Source: Bacillota bacterium
Lineage (GTDB): Bacteria > Bacillota > UBA5301 > JASBVW01
Direction: 5' to 3'
Length of the DNA: 7,852 nucleotides
Assembly (NCBI GenBank): GCA_029961005.1
Contig: JASBVW010000056.1
Location: forward strand, 1 to 7,852
The position numbers and the translations under genes are program-made. Every line of letters starts with the position of its first letter. The stretch's first letter is position 1. This document shows positions 6,149 through 7,852 of this stretch, one piece after another. The notes under the pieces were generated by a model. It was given only the letters and a program-made list of their open reading frames with translations. It did no database searches and was not told the origin of the DNA.

Positions 6149-7431
6149 GAAGCGCTTTCTGGGCGGGCGGCCCGCAGGGGCCCACATCCGGGCCGCGGCC
6201 CGAGAGAAAGAGACAGGGCGGCGTGGCTCTACAGGAAGACTTCAAAATGGCCCTGGGGAGCCTGCGGGTCAACAAGCTGCGCTCGGCGCTCACCCTTCTG
6301 GGGATCATCATCGGCGTGGCCTCCGTCATCGTCATGATCTCCATCGGGGTCGGGGCGGAGCGGCGCGTCCGGGGGGAGGTGAGCAGCCTGGGGGTCAACC
6401 TCCTCTGGGTGCAGGTGGACTGGTCGCGCAAGGACGTGCGCAACGGGCGATTCAGGCCCCTGACCATGGAAGATGTGCAGCTTTTGCAGAGGTCCGTGCC
6501 CGCGCTGCGCGCGGTGGCCCCTGACACTGTGCGCAGCTACGAGGTCAGCCGGCCCGGCCGGACCGAGACGGCCACGGTCAACGGCACCACTGCCCCCTTT
6601 GCCGAAATCCGCGGCCTCAACGTGGCCCAGGGGCGTTTCCTGGTGGAAGAGGACAGCCTCTTCCGGCGGCGGGTGGCGGTGCTGAGCTCCGACCTGGCGG
6701 AGAAACTCTTCGGGCCGCTCCCCGCCTTGGGGCAGGAGATCAAAGTGGCGGGGCGCTACTTCACCGTGGTTGGAGTCATGGAAAAGGCCGCCCAAAGCTT
6801 CATCAACGACGACACTACAGGGGAGATGACGGTTTACCTCCCCATTGAAACCATGCAGACCGTCCTAACCGGGCACCGGGGCGGCGACGTGGAGGTGATC
6901 TTTGCCCAGGCGGCCAGCCCCGAGGAGGCCTTGCAGGCGGCCCGGCACATGGAGGAGGTGCTGCGCCGCAAGTACGGGCGGGAGTACAAGTATCGAGTGG
7001 AGAGCCTGGACAAGCAGCTGGAGGTCATCGGGCGCGTGGCCCAGGTCTTCACCGCCATCTTGGCCGGTATCGGCAGCATCTCCCTCCTGGTGGGCGGGAT
7101 CGGGGTAATGAACATCATGCTGGTCTCGGTGGCGGAGCGCACCCGAGAGGTGGGGATCCGCAAGGCGGTGGGGGCGCAGCGGAGCGACATCCTGCGGCAG
7201 TTTCTGATCGAGGCGGTGGTCCTGTGCCTGGTAGGCGGCGCCGCGGGGATCGCGCTGGGTGCCCTGGGGGCCCAGCTGGTGGCCTCCCTGGCGAAGTGGC
7301 CGGCGGCGGTGACGTGGGAGTCTATCCTTTTGGCGGCTGGCTTCTCGACGGCGGTGGGGATCGTCTTCGGCGTCTACCCGGCCTACAAGGCGGCCCGCCT
7401 GGACCCCGTGGAGGCGCTAAAGTATGAATGA
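6145..7431 (+). CDS. MacB/FtsX-type ABC transporter permease (YknZ-like)
   Basis: This four-helix mechanotransmission-type permease couples cytosolic ATP hydrolysis to movement of a large external domain. In the 428-residue product, LRVNKLRSALTLLGIIIGVA leads into TM1 (about 48-70). A MacB periplasmic core domain follows at about 75-285, including GRFLVEEDSLFRRRVAVLS. The FtsX domain has TM2 at 301-327 with GGIGVMNIMLVSVAERTREV and GIRKAVGA, TM3 at about 354-380 and TM4 at about 393-413. It ends GVYPAYKAARLDPVEALKYE, the classical terminus. GTG 6145 has a good ribosome site (GGAGGGGAAGG, 6130-6140) and overlaps the ATPase remnant. However, the first 26 residues are Gly/Pro/Arg-rich and lack family resemblance, so GTG 6223 (MALQEDFKMAL) may be the original start. 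All expected parts are present, but the cognate ATPase is not. Confidence 0.93.
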   Translation: MRSAFWAGGPQGPTSGPRPERKRQGGVALQEDFKMALGSLRVNKLRSALTLLGIIIGVASVIVMISIGVGAERRVRGEVSSLGVNLLWVQVDWSRKDVRNGRFRPLTMEDVQLLQRSVPALRAVAPDTVRSYEVSRPGRTETATVNGTTAPFAEIRGLNVAQGRFLVEEDSLFRRRVAVLSSDLAEKLFGPLPALGQEIKVAGRYFTVVGVMEKAAQSFINDDTTGEMTVYLPIETMQTVLTGHRGGDVEVIFAQAASPEEALQAARHMEEVLRRKYGREYKYRVESLDKQLEVIGRVAQVFTAILAGIGSISLLVGGIGVMNIMLVSVAERTREVGIRKAVGAQRSDILRQFLIEAVVLCLVGGAAGIALGALGAQLVASLAKWPAAVTWESILLAAGFSTAVGIVFGVYPAYKAARLDPVEALKYE

Positions 7432-7852
7432 GTGGAGCAGGAAGGTGCGCGCCGCCGCCGGTTGGGCGGCGGTCCTGGCTCTGGCGTTGGCCTGGGCTGC
7501 GGGGCCGAGCGGGGGAGGAGCGGCCCGGGCGGCTGGGAAACCCCTCACCCTGAGTGAGGCCCTGCGCTTGGGGGCGGAGGCCAGCCCGCGGCTGCGGGAG
7601 GCCCAACACCGCCTGGCGGACGGTGAGCAGCGCTTGGCCAACCTGGAGCGGGGGCACCTGCGCCTGAGCGTGGAGGTCAAGCCCCGCCTCTTCGGCGACC
7701 TGGCGGAAGGAGGGACCTTTTGGAGCCTGGACAGCACCCTCACGGCCAGCTACTTCTTCCGACCGGGGGGTACCCTCTCCCTGGTGGCAGACTGGTACCC
7801 CGAGGCCGAGTGGGGGGCGCCTTCGTCCCCCGGTTCGGGCCTGGCGGCGGAG
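7424..7852 (+). CDS. TolC-like outer membrane efflux protein, N-terminal part (runs off right edge)
   Basis: The first 143 codons of an outer-membrane-factor-type protein are visible. A basic start (MNEWSRKVR) and a hydrophobic core (about 12-26) form a Sec signal peptide, with likely cleavage near ARA-AG around residues 34-37. The mature start KPLTLSEALRLGAEASPRLR and EAQHRLADGEQRLANLE is the usual first helix of TolC/OEP proteins (LTLxEALxLAxxxNPxL). It is followed by a region with beta-like alternation and aromatics (about 83-125). The ATG at 7424 is supported by GGAGG at 7410-7414, 9 nt upstream, and overlaps the permease stop by 8 nt. Position as last gene of an adaptor-permease operon fits a tripartite exporter. 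It also hints at a diderm envelope. Only the N-terminus is visible, so length and barrel topology cannot be judged. Confidence 0.78.
   Translation, partial: MNEWSRKVRAAAGWAAVLALALAWAAGPSGGGAARAAGKPLTLSEALRLGAEASPRLREAQHRLADGEQRLANLERGHLRLSVEVKPRLFGDLAEGGTFWSLDSTLTASYFFRPGGTLSLVADWYPEAEWGAPSSPGSGLAAE

Noticed and set aside
4695..6527. Minus-strand open frame of 610 codons across adaptor and permease
   Set aside because: It spans two well-supported genes on the other strand, shows no recognisable motif, and is Pro/Arg/His-rich: a shadow of GC-rich coding sequence.
1..7852. tRNA, rRNA, CRISPR array, insertion sequence or attachment site
   Set aside because: No cloverleaf, spaced repeat array, transposase frame or terminal inverted repeats were recognised on either strand.

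Overview
The window is a strongly GC-rich bacterial segment (by eye about two thirds G+C). The gene set is an SdpR-type regulator, an SdpI-type immunity protein, a CPBP membrane protease, a Yip1-family membrane protein and a split MacA/MacB-like exporter with a TolC-like partner. This suggests a high-GC member of the Firmicutes/Clostridia or a related lineage, possibly one with an outer membrane. The taxonomic inference is weak because no marker gene is present.

Layout. Positions 1-1599 (minus) hold a methyl-accepting chemotaxis protein that runs off the left edge. Positions 1600-1839 are a divergent intergenic region with a good sigma-70-type promoter and an inverted-repeat operator candidate facing right. 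Positions 1840-3877 (plus) form an operon of three tightly coupled genes: a CPBP-family membrane protease, an SdpR-family ArsR-type autorepressor, and an SdpI-family immunity protein that appears broken by a short out-of-frame deletion near 3358. Positions 3855-4544 (minus) encode a Yip1-family membrane protein whose 3' end overlaps sdpI tail to tail. Positions 4545-4724 are a second divergent intergenic region with a perfect 13-bp palindrome. Positions 4725-7852 (plus) form an exporter operon: an HlyD/MacA-like adaptor, a 48-codon remnant of an ABC ATPase, a MacB/FtsX-type permease, and the start of a TolC-like outer membrane efflux protein cut by the right edge.

How they fit together. In Bacillus subtilis, SdpR/SdpI sense and resist the SDP toxin. 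The four-component YknWXYZ transporter (Yip1 protein, adaptor, ATPase, permease) also protects against SDP. Here homologues of both systems lie side by side, with a CPBP protease, a family often linked to bacteriocin self-immunity. My reading is a compact defence locus against SDP-like toxins or other membrane-active peptides.

The striking point is that two key parts look destroyed. sdpI has lost the conserved His/Gly-Asp segment of its DUF1648 region and is frameshifted. The ATPase keeps its start codon region and C-terminus but has no Walker A, signature or Walker B motif. Either the locus is decaying, or the assembly has dropped sequence at two places. Raw reads would decide.
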